Shown one piece after another: positions 1 through 7,231 of a stretch of 10,663 nt of DNA. The DNA is from an uncultured Bacteroidales bacterium (GTDB lineage: Bacteria; Bacteroidota; Bacteroidia; Bacteroidales; UBA932), in contig ONYJ01000062.1 of assembly GCA_900322025.1 (NCBI GenBank), positions 1-10,663 of the forward strand, written 5' to 3'. The notes beneath the pieces were generated by a model that searched no databases, was not told the origin of the DNA, and saw only the letters and a list, made by a program, of their open reading frames with translations. How positions within the stretch are numbered: position 1 is the first letter of the stretch; the number at the start of each line of letters is the position of its first letter. Both the position numbers and the translations under genes were made by a program.

Positions 1-564
1 CAGCTGTATAGGGGAAATCGTACAACAAAATACAATGCAGAAAACTTTAGGGCATTTCGTTCTGCAAACTATCCGGTACTTGCAGATGTGGGCATACATA
101 TAAAGTATAACAGGCATCTTATACAGTATCCTTTGGATTGGGAAAAACCTTTGAGGGTGAGAGATAAAATGGATACCAATGTGGCTATCTTAAAGATATT
201 CCCCGGCATAACTCCAGAGGCTGTAGATGCTGTTATGGGAACCAAGGGGTGCCGGGCAGTGGTTTTGGAAACCTTCGGAAGTGGGAATGCTCCTACCTCC
301 AAGTGGTTTGTTTCTACTATGAAAAAGTGGATAGATAAGGGTATGATAATAGTTAATGTAACTCAGTGTCTGGCCGGGAAAGTAGATATGGGGGCTTATG
401 CAACAGGAGTAGCGCTTAGGCAGGCAGGGGTTATAAGCGGCTATGATGCTACTACAGAGGCCATTCTATGTAAGCTGTTTGTGTTATTGGGGCGTTACGG
501 CTCTGCAGAGAGAGTGAAAAAGGAGATGCAGAGGGCTTTACAAGGAGAGTTTTCTGCTATTTAG
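1..564 (+). CDS. ansA: L-asparaginase, type I (cytosolic), 5' end cut by window
   Basis: This is the C-terminal 187 residues of a type I L-asparaginase, which hydrolyses asparagine to aspartate and ammonia in the cytoplasm. The frame is open from base 1, so the gene starts upstream. The family is about 340 residues, so roughly half is visible. The fragment opens with LYRGNRTTK; the Lys (residue 10 of the fragment) corresponds to the catalytic Lys of the RDVTK segment in type II enzymes. The nucleophilic Thr and the TD pair lie outside the window. Further family marks are GIHIKYN, LETFGSGNAPT and a TQC...YATG...AGVISGYDAT stretch near the C-terminus. There is no sign of frameshift or decay. 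A GTG at 88 is an internal codon, not a start. The next gene is 121 bases downstream and probably has its own promoter. Identity is confident; the symbol follows the type I family. Confidence 0.93.
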   Translation, partial: QLYRGNRTTKYNAENFRAFRSANYPVLADVGIHIKYNRHLIQYPLDWEKPLRVRDKMDTNVAILKIFPGITPEAVDAVMGTKGCRAVVLETFGSGNAPTSKWFVSTMKKWIDKGMIIVNVTQCLAGKVDMGAYATGVALRQAGVISGYDATTEAILCKLFVLLGRYGSAERVKKEMQRALQGEFSAI

Positions 565-582
565 CCTGCTTCATCGATTTTT

Positions 583-626
583 TTTGGCAACTTGTTTACA
601 TGTGTGGGAAAAAAGTGCTATATTGC
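583..626 (+). promoter_or_regulatory. possible promoter for the exbB operon
   Basis: The gap upstream of exbB holds TATATTGC at 619-626, a near match to the Bacteroidetes -7 element TAnnTTTG. A CTTG lies at 591-594 (24-base spacer) and a TTTG at 583-586 (32-base spacer). The consensus is TTTG with 17-23 bases, so spacing is slightly to clearly long. The leader would be about 55 bases. This is a motif reading only, with no transcript evidence. Confidence 0.4.
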
Positions 627-685
627 ACGTCGTTTTACGGAAAATAATAACAACATTGTTTAATACTTTAATCACAACAAAATTT

Positions 686-1480
686 ATGAAAAAAATTTTC
701 ATGTTTTTGGCAGTAGCAGGTCTAATGGCCATCTCTGCCCAGAACGCAGTAGCTCAAGACGGACAGGCTGAGGCTACAACCGAGCAGGTTGCTCCAGCTA
801 CAGAGGCAGCACCTACTTCTGCTGATATTTTCAATAAGAAGTCGGATACTCCTCTTTACCAGCAGATCAAGACCAAGTTCATAGAAGGTGGTCCTGCTTT
901 CATGGTATGGGTTGTTCTCTGTTTGATACTCGGTTTAGCAGTAGCTATTGAGAGAATCATCTATTTGAGCATGGCTACAACAAACAACAACAAGCTTTTG
1001 AATGGAGTAGAAGAAGCTCTCAAGAGAGGTGGTATTGAGGAGGCTAAAAACCTATGCAGAGACACACGTGGCCCTGTTGCTTCTATTTTCTATCAAGGTC
1101 TTTCTCACTACAATGAGGGTCTTGCCAGCGTAGAGAAGAACATTACTGCCTATGGTGGTGTTCAGATGGGTAAACTCGAGAGTGGTCTTTCTTGGATAGC
1201 TTTGTTTATTGCTCTTGCTCCTATGTTGGGATTCTTGGGAACAGTAGTAGGTATGGTTGGCGCATTCGACGCTATCGAGGCTGCCGGTGATATTTCTCCA
1301 ACCGTTGTTGCTGGTGGTATTAAGGTTGCTTTGATTACAACTATTGCCGGTTTGATTGTTGCGGTTATTCTTCAGATTTTCTACAACATCATTGTTGCTA
1401 AGATAGATTCTATAGTTAATTCAATGGAAGAGGCTTCTATCAACTTTGTAGATGTACTCACCAAACACAACGCAAAATAA
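686..1480 (+). CDS. exbB: ExbB/TolQ/MotA-family proton channel subunit
   Basis: The 264-residue protein is the proton-channel subunit of an ExbB/ExbD motor, which uses the proton gradient to power a TonB-type transducer. Residues 1-24 look like a cleavable signal peptide (MKKIFMFLAV... ending AVAQ), followed by an Ala/Thr/Glu-rich periplasmic stretch to about residue 60. Membrane segments lie near 70-94, 168-193 and 207-236. The second contains LGFLGTVVGM, the hallmark of the MotA/TolQ/ExbB family, with the conserved Thr at 186. The signal peptide plus periplasmic extension is common in Bacteroidetes ExbB. I chose the ATG at 686 because it begins a classic MKK signal peptide; a TTG at 584 in the same frame would add 34 unlikely residues. 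It is the first gene of a four-gene operon, with 16 bases to the next. The subfamily (ExbB rather than TolQ) is inferred from the ExbD neighbours. Confidence 0.93.
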   Translation: MKKIFMFLAVAGLMAISAQNAVAQDGQAEATTEQVAPATEAAPTSADIFNKKSDTPLYQQIKTKFIEGGPAFMVWVVLCLILGLAVAIERIIYLSMATTNNNKLLNGVEEALKRGGIEEAKNLCRDTRGPVASIFYQGLSHYNEGLASVEKNITAYGGVQMGKLESGLSWIALFIALAPMLGFLGTVVGMVGAFDAIEAAGDISPTVVAGGIKVALITTIAGLIVAVILQIFYNIIVAKIDSIVNSMEEASINFVDVLTKHNAK

Positions 1481-1496
1481 TTAATTTCAAAGAGAT

Positions 1497-1916
1497 ATGA
1501 AAGGCAAATCTTTGAAGATATTCTTTTATTTACTGCTTATAGTATCGGTTGCAATCGGATTGTTGTTCCTCTTCCTCAATAAAGGTGAGAGCGATGACAC
1601 TATGGTTTCGCCGTTGCTTAATTGGGCATACATTCTTTTGGGTCTCGGTGTGTTATTGGCGTTATTCTTGCCTTTGATTTACCGTAGCGGAAAGGGTGGA
1701 AAGTCCACACTCAAGAACCTTGGGTTCGTAGTGGCAGTATTGGTGATTTCTTGGCTGCTTGCTTCAGGTAATCCTGTACAGAGCCTGAGCCTCAGCGAAG
1801 AGCCATCAAAGGCCGTTTTGAAAATGGCGGACACTGTCCTCATTATGTCTATAATTCTGCTGGGCGTAGCTATATTGGCTACAATCTTCAGCAGCCTTTT
1901 AAGGAGAAAGTCTTAA
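1497..1916 (+). CDS. small four-helix membrane protein of the exb operon, function unknown
   Basis: I do not recognise a named family for this 139-residue protein. It is very hydrophobic, with four likely membrane segments near residues 8-27, 40-62, 75-90 and 111-134. Short charged loops separate them (RSGKGGK near 63-69; LSEEPSKAVLK near 99-109), and it ends RRKS. It sits 16 bases after exbB and 13 bases before the first exbD, so it is almost certainly co-transcribed and co-translated with the motor genes. From memory, a small hypothetical membrane protein in this position occurs in other Bacteroidales exb operons. That would point to an accessory or assembly subunit of the motor, but this is inference from position. 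No catalytic motif is visible. The gene is surely real given its tight packing; its function is open. Confidence 0.85.
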   Translation: MKGKSLKIFFYLLLIVSVAIGLLFLFLNKGESDDTMVSPLLNWAYILLGLGVLLALFLPLIYRSGKGGKSTLKNLGFVVAVLVISWLLASGNPVQSLSLSEEPSKAVLKMADTVLIMSIILLGVAILATIFSSLLRRKS

Positions 1917-1929
1917 ATAAATTTAGAAA

Positions 1930-2508
1930 ATGGCTAGAAAAACACCCGATATCAATGCTTCCAGTCAGGCGGATATTGCATTCTTGCTTTTGGTGTTCTT
2001 CTTGATAACCACCACTATGGATGTGGACAAGGGTATTTCAAGAAAGCTTCCTCCAATGCCGGAAGAAAATCAGCAGCAAGAAGAGGTGAAGATCAACCGT
2101 AGAAACATTGTTGTAGTGAAAATCAATTCACAAGACAGAATCATGGTTGGCTCCACTCCAACTGATGTAAGCCAGATTAAGGATAAGATAGTTGAGTTCC
2201 TGACGAACCCTTCAGATGATCCTAATATGCCTGAGAAGGAAACTAAGTTTATCAAGGGCTTAGGAAATTATCCGGTATCCAAAGGTGTGGTTTCTTTGCA
2301 GAATGACAAGGGAACTTTGTACAATACGTACATTCAAGTTCAGAACGAAATTGTGAAAGCTATCAACGAAATAAGAGATCAGTTTGCACAGAGTCATTTC
2401 GGAAAGAAATATGCACAGTTGGACGAAGAACGTCAGAAAATTGTAAAAGACGCTGTTCCTCAGAATATTTCCGAGGCAGAGCCTAAGGATGTTAAAGCTA
2501 AAAAGTAA
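1930..2508 (+). CDS. exbD: ExbD/TolR-family protein, first copy
   Basis: The 192-residue protein is the first of two adjacent ExbD proteins. It has a short cytoplasmic N-terminus (MARKTPDINASSQ) and one membrane helix at about 15-32 (ADIAFLLLVFFLITT). Asp15 at the start of the helix matches the essential proton-carrying Asp of ExbD/TolR (Asp25 in E. coli ExbD). The periplasmic part begins KLPPMPEE and is longer than in E. coli ExbD (about 140 residues in total). It has an insertion around 90-150 and a Lys/Glu-rich charged tail ending KDVKAKK. In Bacteroidetes, paired ExbD genes after exbB are common. Its stop codon overlaps the ribosome binding site of the second exbD. Start ATG at 1930 is the only sensible one, as the helix follows at residue 15. 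Confidence 0.93.
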   Translation: MARKTPDINASSQADIAFLLLVFFLITTTMDVDKGISRKLPPMPEENQQQEEVKINRRNIVVVKINSQDRIMVGSTPTDVSQIKDKIVEFLTNPSDDPNMPEKETKFIKGLGNYPVSKGVVSLQNDKGTLYNTYIQVQNEIVKAINEIRDQFAQSHFGKKYAQLDEERQKIVKDAVPQNISEAEPKDVKAKK

Positions 2509-2514
2509 GGAGGT
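2507..2514 (+). promoter_or_regulatory. full-length Shine-Dalgarno AAGGAGGT before second exbD
   Basis: AAGGAGGT, an eight-base match to the 16S rRNA anti-Shine-Dalgarno, overlaps the TAA stop of the first exbD and lies 5 bases before the ATG at 2520. Most genes in this window lack such a site, as expected for Bacteroidetes, where this pairing is little used. It supports the start at 2520 and suggests translation of the two ExbD proteins is linked. Confidence 0.8.
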
Positions 2515-2519
2515 ATCAA

Positions 2520-2990
2520 ATGGGAAGGTTTAGAAAAAGCGAAAAGAAAGCTGCTCCTGCCATCAGTACAGCTTCTCTTCCAGACATAGTATTTATGCTA
2601 TTGTTCTTCTTTATGATATCAACTTCTTTCCGCCAGACAGACAAGTTGGTGCAGGTAAAACTTCCTGCTGCCACCGAGAATGTCAAGTTGGAGAGAAAGG
2701 ATCTGACTTCCTACATTTATGTAGGTTCTCCAATTCCTGCCAAGCAGGCTCAGTTTGGAACAGATTCCAGAATACAGCTTAACGATTCCTATAGGACAGT
2801 TAACGAAATCAGAGACTTTATCGCATCAGAAAGAGAGTCTCGTGCAGAGGGAGAACGCGATCAGATGACAGTTGCTATCAAGTCTGATGAAAATGTTCGT
2901 ATGGGTATAATAACCGATATCAAACAGGAACTTAGACGTTGTTCAGCACTCAAGATTATGTATGTAGCTCGTCAGCTCGAGCAGAAGTAA
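2520..2990 (+). CDS. exbD: ExbD/TolR-family protein, second copy
   Basis: The 156-residue protein is the second ExbD of the operon, and likely pairs with the first around the ExbB pentamer. The N-terminus is strongly basic (GRFRKSEKKAA), followed by one membrane helix at about 22-38 (PDIVFMLLFFFMISTSF). Asp22 takes the place of the essential proton-carrying Asp. The periplasmic domain begins VQVKLPAATE and includes TVNEIRDFIASERES and a C-terminal ALKIMYVARQLEQK, typical of the ExbD fold. It is shorter than the first copy and only weakly similar outside the helix, so it is an old paralog rather than a recent duplication. It starts 11 bases after the first exbD and is the last gene before a strong terminator. 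Identity is confident. Confidence 0.93.
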   Translation: MGRFRKSEKKAAPAISTASLPDIVFMLLFFFMISTSFRQTDKLVQVKLPAATENVKLERKDLTSYIYVGSPIPAKQAQFGTDSRIQLNDSYRTVNEIRDFIASERESRAEGERDQMTVAIKSDENVRMGIITDIKQELRRCSALKIMYVARQLEQK

Positions 2991-3011
2991 TCTGATGTAG
3001 AAAAATGTAAA

Positions 3012-3047
3012 AGAGATGGTCGAAGCTTTTCGGCCATCTCTTTTTTT
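3012..3047 (+). terminator. intrinsic terminator of the exb operon
   Basis: A hairpin with a 13-base-pair stem (3012-3024 with 3029-3041, one G-T pair), a four-base loop GCTT and a run of seven T at 3041-3047. It starts 22 bases after the second exbD stop and is a textbook Rho-independent terminator. An in-frame ATG inside the stem at 3016 is not a gene start. Confidence 0.92.
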
Positions 3048-3061
3048 ATCTCTATTTTTAG

Positions 3062-3069
3062 TACATTTG
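3062..3069 (+). promoter_or_regulatory. -7 promoter element for the phosphatase-esterase gene
   Basis: TACATTTG is an exact match to the Bacteroidetes -7 consensus TAnnTTTG, 18 bases before the ATG at 3088. The -33 position falls in the T-run of the preceding terminator, so only a TTTT stands in for TTTG. The leader would be very short, about 10-15 bases. The element is half of a small inverted repeat, ATTTG TTTC CAAAT (3065-3078). Confidence 0.55.
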
Positions 3070-3087
3070 TTTCCAAATCTATTTTTT

Positions 3088-5007
3088 ATGAAACAAAAAT
3101 TTTCTTTTTCCAGACTTGGGCTATGCGTTTGTATAGTATTATTGTGTGTGTCAGGTGCTTATGCGCAGAATTCGGCAACTTGCCATCATCAACAGAAAAA
3201 AGCTAAGTATGTTTTCTTATTTATAGGCGATGGAATGGGATTTCAACATGTAGCTCTTACAGAAGCTTATCTTGCTTACAAGCAAGGTAAAATAGGAAGT
3301 GAGCCTCTGCAGTTTACTCAGTTTCCTGTTCTGGGTATGGCTACCACATATTCTAAGTCTAACATAATAACCTGCTCTTCTGCCTCTGCTACCGCTTTGG
3401 CTTCGGGGATTAAAACAAACAACAATACGGTGGGTGTAGATGCCGACAGTATAGCTGTTTATCAAATAAGTTACAAGCTGAGGGATTTAGGCTATAAGAT
3501 TGGCATTATGACAAGTGTTACTATAGATCATGCTACTCCAGCTGGTTTCTTTGGTCATAATATCAGCCGCAAAAACTATTTTGAATTGGCTATGGAGTTA
3601 CCTAAGAGCAATTTCCACTTCTTTGGCGGCGGTGGCTTTCAGGGTGCGTTCAATAAGGATATTGCCGATGCCGAGGGTAAAATTTATAAGAACCTCAACG
3701 ATTATGGCTACACAGTGGCTTGTGGTGTAGATGAATATGAGGCAAAAAAGGCCGCTTCAAAAAAGATGCTACTTCTGCAGAAAGGCGACAAGAAAAACAG
3801 CATACTTCCTTATGCAATAGGTCGTAAGGATAACGATCTTACTTTAGCACAGGTTGTTACATCGGCTATAGACTATCTCTATACGCCAGAGGGAAAGGGG
3901 TTCTTTATTATGGCTGAAGGAGGGAAAATAGACTGGTCGGCTCATTCTAATGATCCTGCCGGTGTTATTATGGAAACCATAGATATGGATAATGCCATTA
4001 AGGTGGCTTATGAGTTTTACAAGCAGCATCCGGATGAAACTCTCATAGTTGTAACTGCCGATCACGAAACAGGGGGTCTTGCTCTTGGTAGAAAGTCTGG
4101 TTACAGATACTATCTGAACGTTGTTGACGAGGCTATGCAGAAGTTCTCAGATATGGATATAAATGCGGAGAATTACATGTCTAAGGAAGTGCTTGATACA
4201 GTTAGTACCAAGGCAAGAATAGGCTGGACTACTGCCAGCCACACAGGAACTTATGTTCCGGTATTTGCTGTTGGGGCAGGTAGTGGCAACTTTGCCGGCA
4301 GAATAGATAATACGGATATTCCCAAGCGCATTATGGAGGCTATGGGGGCTGTGGCACCATACACAGATCATTATTATAAGCGTAAAGCGATATTTGAAAA
4401 GGAAGCTCCTATTTGCAGCAACGACATAGTTTTCTTGGGGAATTCTCTTACAGAAGGAGGTAATTGGGCAGGATACTTTACTGCAACAGAAAATGCTCTT
4501 AAAAAGAAGGGCGGGGCTATAAGAAATCGTGGAATAGTGGGAGATACTTTCGGAGGCATAGACGCACGCTTGGATCAGATACTTCCGGGCTCTCCGGCTT
4601 CTATATTTCTGCTCACGGGAGCCAATGATGTAAGCCATAATCTAACTGCAGATTCTATTGCAAACGGTATTATGGAGGTTGTGCGCAGAATAAAAAGAGA
4701 GAGTCCAAAAACCAAAGTGTATCTGCAGAGCCTTCTTCCAATTAATGAAAGTTTTGGCCGTTATCGTTTGCTTGCCGGCAAAACAGCAATGTTTTCTGAG
4801 ATAAATGCAAAGTTGGAGAAGATGGCAAGGCAGGAGAAAGTAACTTTCATCAATATCTATCCGCTTTTCCTTGCTAATGGAGCCAAGGATGTAAATCTTC
4901 CACCGGCAGAACAGGTGCTTAATCCAAAACTTACGGCAGATGGTTTGCATCTTACAGCCGATGGATATAAAATTTGGGCAGAAGCTATTAGGAAATATGT
5001 AAAATAA
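3088..5007 (+). CDS. exported alkaline phosphatase fused to SGNH/GDSL esterase
   Basis: The 639-residue protein has two hydrolase domains. Residues 1-26 form a signal peptide ending AYA, so it acts in the periplasm or beyond. Residues 38-428 are a PhoA-family alkaline phosphatase. Metal ligands are seen as D48 (FIGDGMG), H148 and T150 (DHATPAG), E277, D282 and H286 (AEGGKIDWSAHSND), D325 and H326 (TADHETGG) and H385 (ASHTGTYVPVFAVG). The nucleophile is S97 in ITCSSASATA. The preceding residue is Cys96, where E. coli has Asp101. Residues 429-639 are an SGNH hydrolase: block I GNSLTEGG with S453, block II NRGIVGDT, block III GANDVSHN with N513, and D618/H621 in ADGLHLTADGY. Both active sites look intact. 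It resembles stand-alone Bacteroides SGNH lipases/sialate O-acetylesterases. The substrate is unknown; a phosphorylated and acylated glycan or lipid is possible. The ATG at 3088 starts the signal peptide; the in-frame ATG at 3016 lies inside the terminator. Confidence 0.9.
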   Translation: MKQKFSFSRLGLCVCIVLLCVSGAYAQNSATCHHQQKKAKYVFLFIGDGMGFQHVALTEAYLAYKQGKIGSEPLQFTQFPVLGMATTYSKSNIITCSSASATALASGIKTNNNTVGVDADSIAVYQISYKLRDLGYKIGIMTSVTIDHATPAGFFGHNISRKNYFELAMELPKSNFHFFGGGGFQGAFNKDIADAEGKIYKNLNDYGYTVACGVDEYEAKKAASKKMLLLQKGDKKNSILPYAIGRKDNDLTLAQVVTSAIDYLYTPEGKGFFIMAEGGKIDWSAHSNDPAGVIMETIDMDNAIKVAYEFYKQHPDETLIVVTADHETGGLALGRKSGYRYYLNVVDEAMQKFSDMDINAENYMSKEVLDTVSTKARIGWTTASHTGTYVPVFAVGAGSGNFAGRIDNTDIPKRIMEAMGAVAPYTDHYYKRKAIFEKEAPICSNDIVFLGNSLTEGGNWAGYFTATENALKKKGGAIRNRGIVGDTFGGIDARLDQILPGSPASIFLLTGANDVSHNLTADSIANGIMEVVRRIKRESPKTKVYLQSLLPINESFGRYRLLAGKTAMFSEINAKLEKMARQEKVTFINIYPLFLANGAKDVNLPPAEQVLNPKLTADGLHLTADGYKIWAEAIRKYVK

Positions 5008-5047
5008 TCTTACTTAAAGAGTGAATAAGAGATAATACTATCGTAAC

Positions 5048-5053
5048 AAGGAG
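5048..5053 (+). promoter_or_regulatory. Shine-Dalgarno AAGGAG before asnS
   Basis: AAGGAG lies 8 bases before the ATG at 5062 and supports that start. No convincing promoter or terminator is visible in the 54-base gap after the phosphatase-esterase gene, so asnS may be partly read through from it. Confidence 0.6.
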
Positions 5054-5061
5054 TTTATATT

Positions 5062-6459
5062 ATGGGTGAGTTTTCGCGTAAAAGCATTAAAGAGTTGTTT
5101 TTGCAGCAACCGGGTTGTGATGTCGTAGTTAAAGGTTGGGTAAGAACCAAAAGAGGCAATAAAAATGTTAGTTTCATTGCTCTGAACGATGGAAGTACTA
5201 TCCGCAATATGCAGATTGTATGCGATGGCCAGAAGTTTTCGGAGGAACTGATGAAGGATATTACCACAGGCGCCTGCCTTTGTGTAAAGGGCAAGCTTGT
5301 GGAGAGTATGGGACAGGGGCAGAGCGTTGAAGTTCAGGCAGATAACATAGAGGTTTACGGTAAGGCAGATCCAGCAGACTATCCTTTACAGAAGAAGGGT
5401 CATTCTATGGAATTTTTGCGTGAGATTGCCCATCTGAGAATGAGGACCAATACCTTTGGCTGCGTAATGAGAATCCGTAACGCCATGGCCTTTGCAATAC
5501 ATAAATATTTTAACGAGCACGGGTTCTTTTATCTTCATACTCCGCTGATTACAGAGAGCGATTGCGAGGGTGCCGGCGAAATGTTTCAGGTAACAACAAT
5601 GGATCTGAAGAATATTCCGATAGATAAAGAAACAGGCAGTGTTGATTTTTCTACCGATTTCTTTGGCAAGCAAACGGCACTTACGGTAAGCGGTCAGTTA
5701 GAGGGGGAGTTAGGTGCTACGGCATTAGGTAAAATTTATACTTTCGGTCCTACTTTCAGGGCCGAGAACTCCAATACCCCTCGCCACTTGGCAGAATTCT
5801 GGATGATAGAGCCGGAAATGGCTTTCTACAGCAACTCAGACAACATGGAGCTTGCAGAAGACTTTATAAAGTATCTGGTGCAGTATGCATTGGATAATTG
5901 CAGAGAAGATTTAGAATTCTTAAACAATATGTTTGACAAAGGTCTTATTGAGCGTTTGCAAAGTGTTGTAGGTATTACTTTTCAGCGTGTTACATATACA
6001 GAAGCTATTGAGATACTGGAAAAATGTGGAGAAAAATTCGAATTTCCGGAGCATTGGGGTACAGACCTTCAGAGCGAGCATGAGAGATTTCTTGTTGAAA
6101 AGCATTTCAAGAAACCGGTTATTCTTACAGACTTCCCGAAGGAAATCAAGGCTTTTTACATGAAGCAGAACGATGACGGAAAAACCGTGCGCGGCATGGA
6201 TGTTCTCTTCCCTAAGATAGGAGAGATAATAGGGGGCAGCGAGCGAGAATCTTCTTATGATAAGATAATGAACCGCATAAACGAACTCAATATGGATACT
6301 GCAAACCTTTGGTGGTATCTTGATACCAGAAGATGGGGGACTTGCCCACATGCAGGCTTTGGCCTTGGATTTGAGCGTTTACTGCTATTTGTTACTGGTA
6401 TGCAGAACATTAGGGATGTAATACCATTCCCTCGTACACCTAAGAATGCTGAGTTCTAA
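5062..6459 (+). CDS. asnS: asparaginyl-tRNA synthetase
   Basis: The 465-residue protein is a class IIb aminoacyl-tRNA synthetase that charges tRNA-Asn with asparagine in the cytoplasm. The length matches the bacterial AsnRS norm (about 466). Residues 18-100 are the OB-fold anticodon-binding domain (VVVKGWVRTKRGNKNVSFI...). The catalytic domain follows the typical HSMEFLREIAHLRMRTNTF segment. Motif 2 is at about 228-252 (FGPTFRAENSNTPRHLAEF, with R233 and E235 as the ATP/amino-acid contacts). Motif 3 lies at the C-terminus, 432-465 (GFGLGFERLLLFVTG). A stretch at 180-210 (DLKNIPIDKETG...) is an insertion usual in bacterial AsnRS. The presence of AsnRS indicates direct charging of tRNA-Asn. The start is supported by the AAGGAG site at 5048. 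udk follows after 103 bases. Identity is very secure. Confidence 0.97.
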   Translation: MGEFSRKSIKELFLQQPGCDVVVKGWVRTKRGNKNVSFIALNDGSTIRNMQIVCDGQKFSEELMKDITTGACLCVKGKLVESMGQGQSVEVQADNIEVYGKADPADYPLQKKGHSMEFLREIAHLRMRTNTFGCVMRIRNAMAFAIHKYFNEHGFFYLHTPLITESDCEGAGEMFQVTTMDLKNIPIDKETGSVDFSTDFFGKQTALTVSGQLEGELGATALGKIYTFGPTFRAENSNTPRHLAEFWMIEPEMAFYSNSDNMELAEDFIKYLVQYALDNCREDLEFLNNMFDKGLIERLQSVVGITFQRVTYTEAIEILEKCGEKFEFPEHWGTDLQSEHERFLVEKHFKKPVILTDFPKEIKAFYMKQNDDGKTVRGMDVLFPKIGEIIGGSERESSYDKIMNRINELNMDTANLWWYLDTRRWGTCPHAGFGLGFERLLLFVTGMQNIRDVIPFPRTPKNAEF

Positions 6460-6562
6460 GAGTTTTTCTATTTTGATACTTAGCGGGCTTGCCGTTTCTG
6501 CCCCACATTCTATACAAAATAAAAACAGGTGGTTGTAAGATAATAGATTAAATATTTGATAT

Positions 6563-7186
6563 ATGCTGATTATAGGAATAGCCGGTGGTACAGGTTCTGG
6601 TAAGACAACGGTAGTAAGAAAACTCAGAAACTTGCTCAAAGAAGAAGATGTGGCGGTTATATCGCAAGACTCCTACTATAAAGACAGTAGTCATCTCTCC
6701 CCAGAGCAAAAGGCTGCGAACAACTTCGACCATCCAAATGCAATAGACTGGGAACTACTGGTTTCGGATCTTAAAGAGCTCAAGAATGGGAGGCCTATAG
6801 AATCTCCGGTGTATTCTTATATTACCTGTACGCGTAGTACAACAGAAACTGTGCATGTGGAGCCGGCTACAATTATTATAGTAGAGGGCATTCTTATTTT
6901 CACCAGTGAAGAGCTGAGGAATATGTTTGACATATCCATCTTTGTAGATGCAGATGCAGATGATAGGCTTGGACGAGTTATTCAGAGAGATATTGAAGAG
7001 CGAGGCAAAACAATACAGCAGGTTCTAAAGCGTTATCAAGAAACAGTAAAACCAATGCACTTGCAGTTTATAGAACCCAGCAAGCGTTATGCAGATATAA
7101 TAGTTCCGCAAGGAGGCCACAATAGGGTGGCTATCAGTATTTTGATAGCTACTATAGAAAAGGCGCTCCTCACTCGGGGCGAATAG
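6563..7186 (+). CDS. udk: uridine kinase
   Basis: The 207-residue cytosolic enzyme phosphorylates uridine and cytidine to UMP and CMP for pyrimidine salvage. It shows the P-loop GGTGSGKT at residues 8-15, then SQDSYYKD (35-41), NFDHPNAIDWELL (54-66), VEGILIF (107-113), an RDIEERGKT lid segment (142-150) and KPMHLQFIEPSKRYADIIVP (163-182). All of these are typical of bacterial uridine kinase. Length matches the family. The 103 bases upstream show no clear promoter or terminator: AATATTTG just before the start resembles a -7 element but would leave almost no leader. The next frame opens immediately at the stop codon, so udk and the TonB-like gene are probably one transcript. Confidence 0.96.
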   Translation: MLIIGIAGGTGSGKTTVVRKLRNLLKEEDVAVISQDSYYKDSSHLSPEQKAANNFDHPNAIDWELLVSDLKELKNGRPIESPVYSYITCTRSTTETVHVEPATIIIVEGILIFTSEELRNMFDISIFVDADADDRLGRVIQRDIEERGKTIQQVLKRYQETVKPMHLQFIEPSKRYADIIVPQGGHNRVAISILIATIEKALLTRGE

Positions 7187-7231
7187 TTGCAATCAATATC
7201 CATAAATTCCTCAGTAGTACGGCAGAGGCTC

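Noticed and set aside
584..685. Upstream TTG start that would lengthen ExbB by 34 residues
   Set aside because: The ATG at 686 begins a normal signal peptide, and the extension would cover the likely promoter.
3016..3087. Upstream ATG start for the phosphatase-esterase gene
   Set aside because: It lies inside the terminator stem, and the ATG at 3088 begins a standard signal peptide.
4147..4638. Minus-strand open frame of 163 codons opposite the phosphatase-esterase gene
   Set aside because: It lies wholly inside conserved catalytic domains of the plus-strand gene and shows no recognisable protein features.
1..6459. Asparaginase and asparaginyl-tRNA synthetase in one window as a possible asparagine-metabolism cluster
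   Set aside because: They are separated by the exb operon, a strong terminator and an unrelated hydrolase, so there is no sign of shared regulation.
6460..6562. Gap between asnS and udk checked for a small RNA, terminator or promoter
   Set aside because: Only a weak hairpin (CGG-GCTTG-CCG) with no T-run and an imperfect AATATTTG too close to the start were found.
7187..7231. TTG start directly after the udk stop for the TonB-like gene
   Set aside because: The ATG at 7232 gives a normal short N-terminus before the membrane helix; the TTG remains possible but is less likely.
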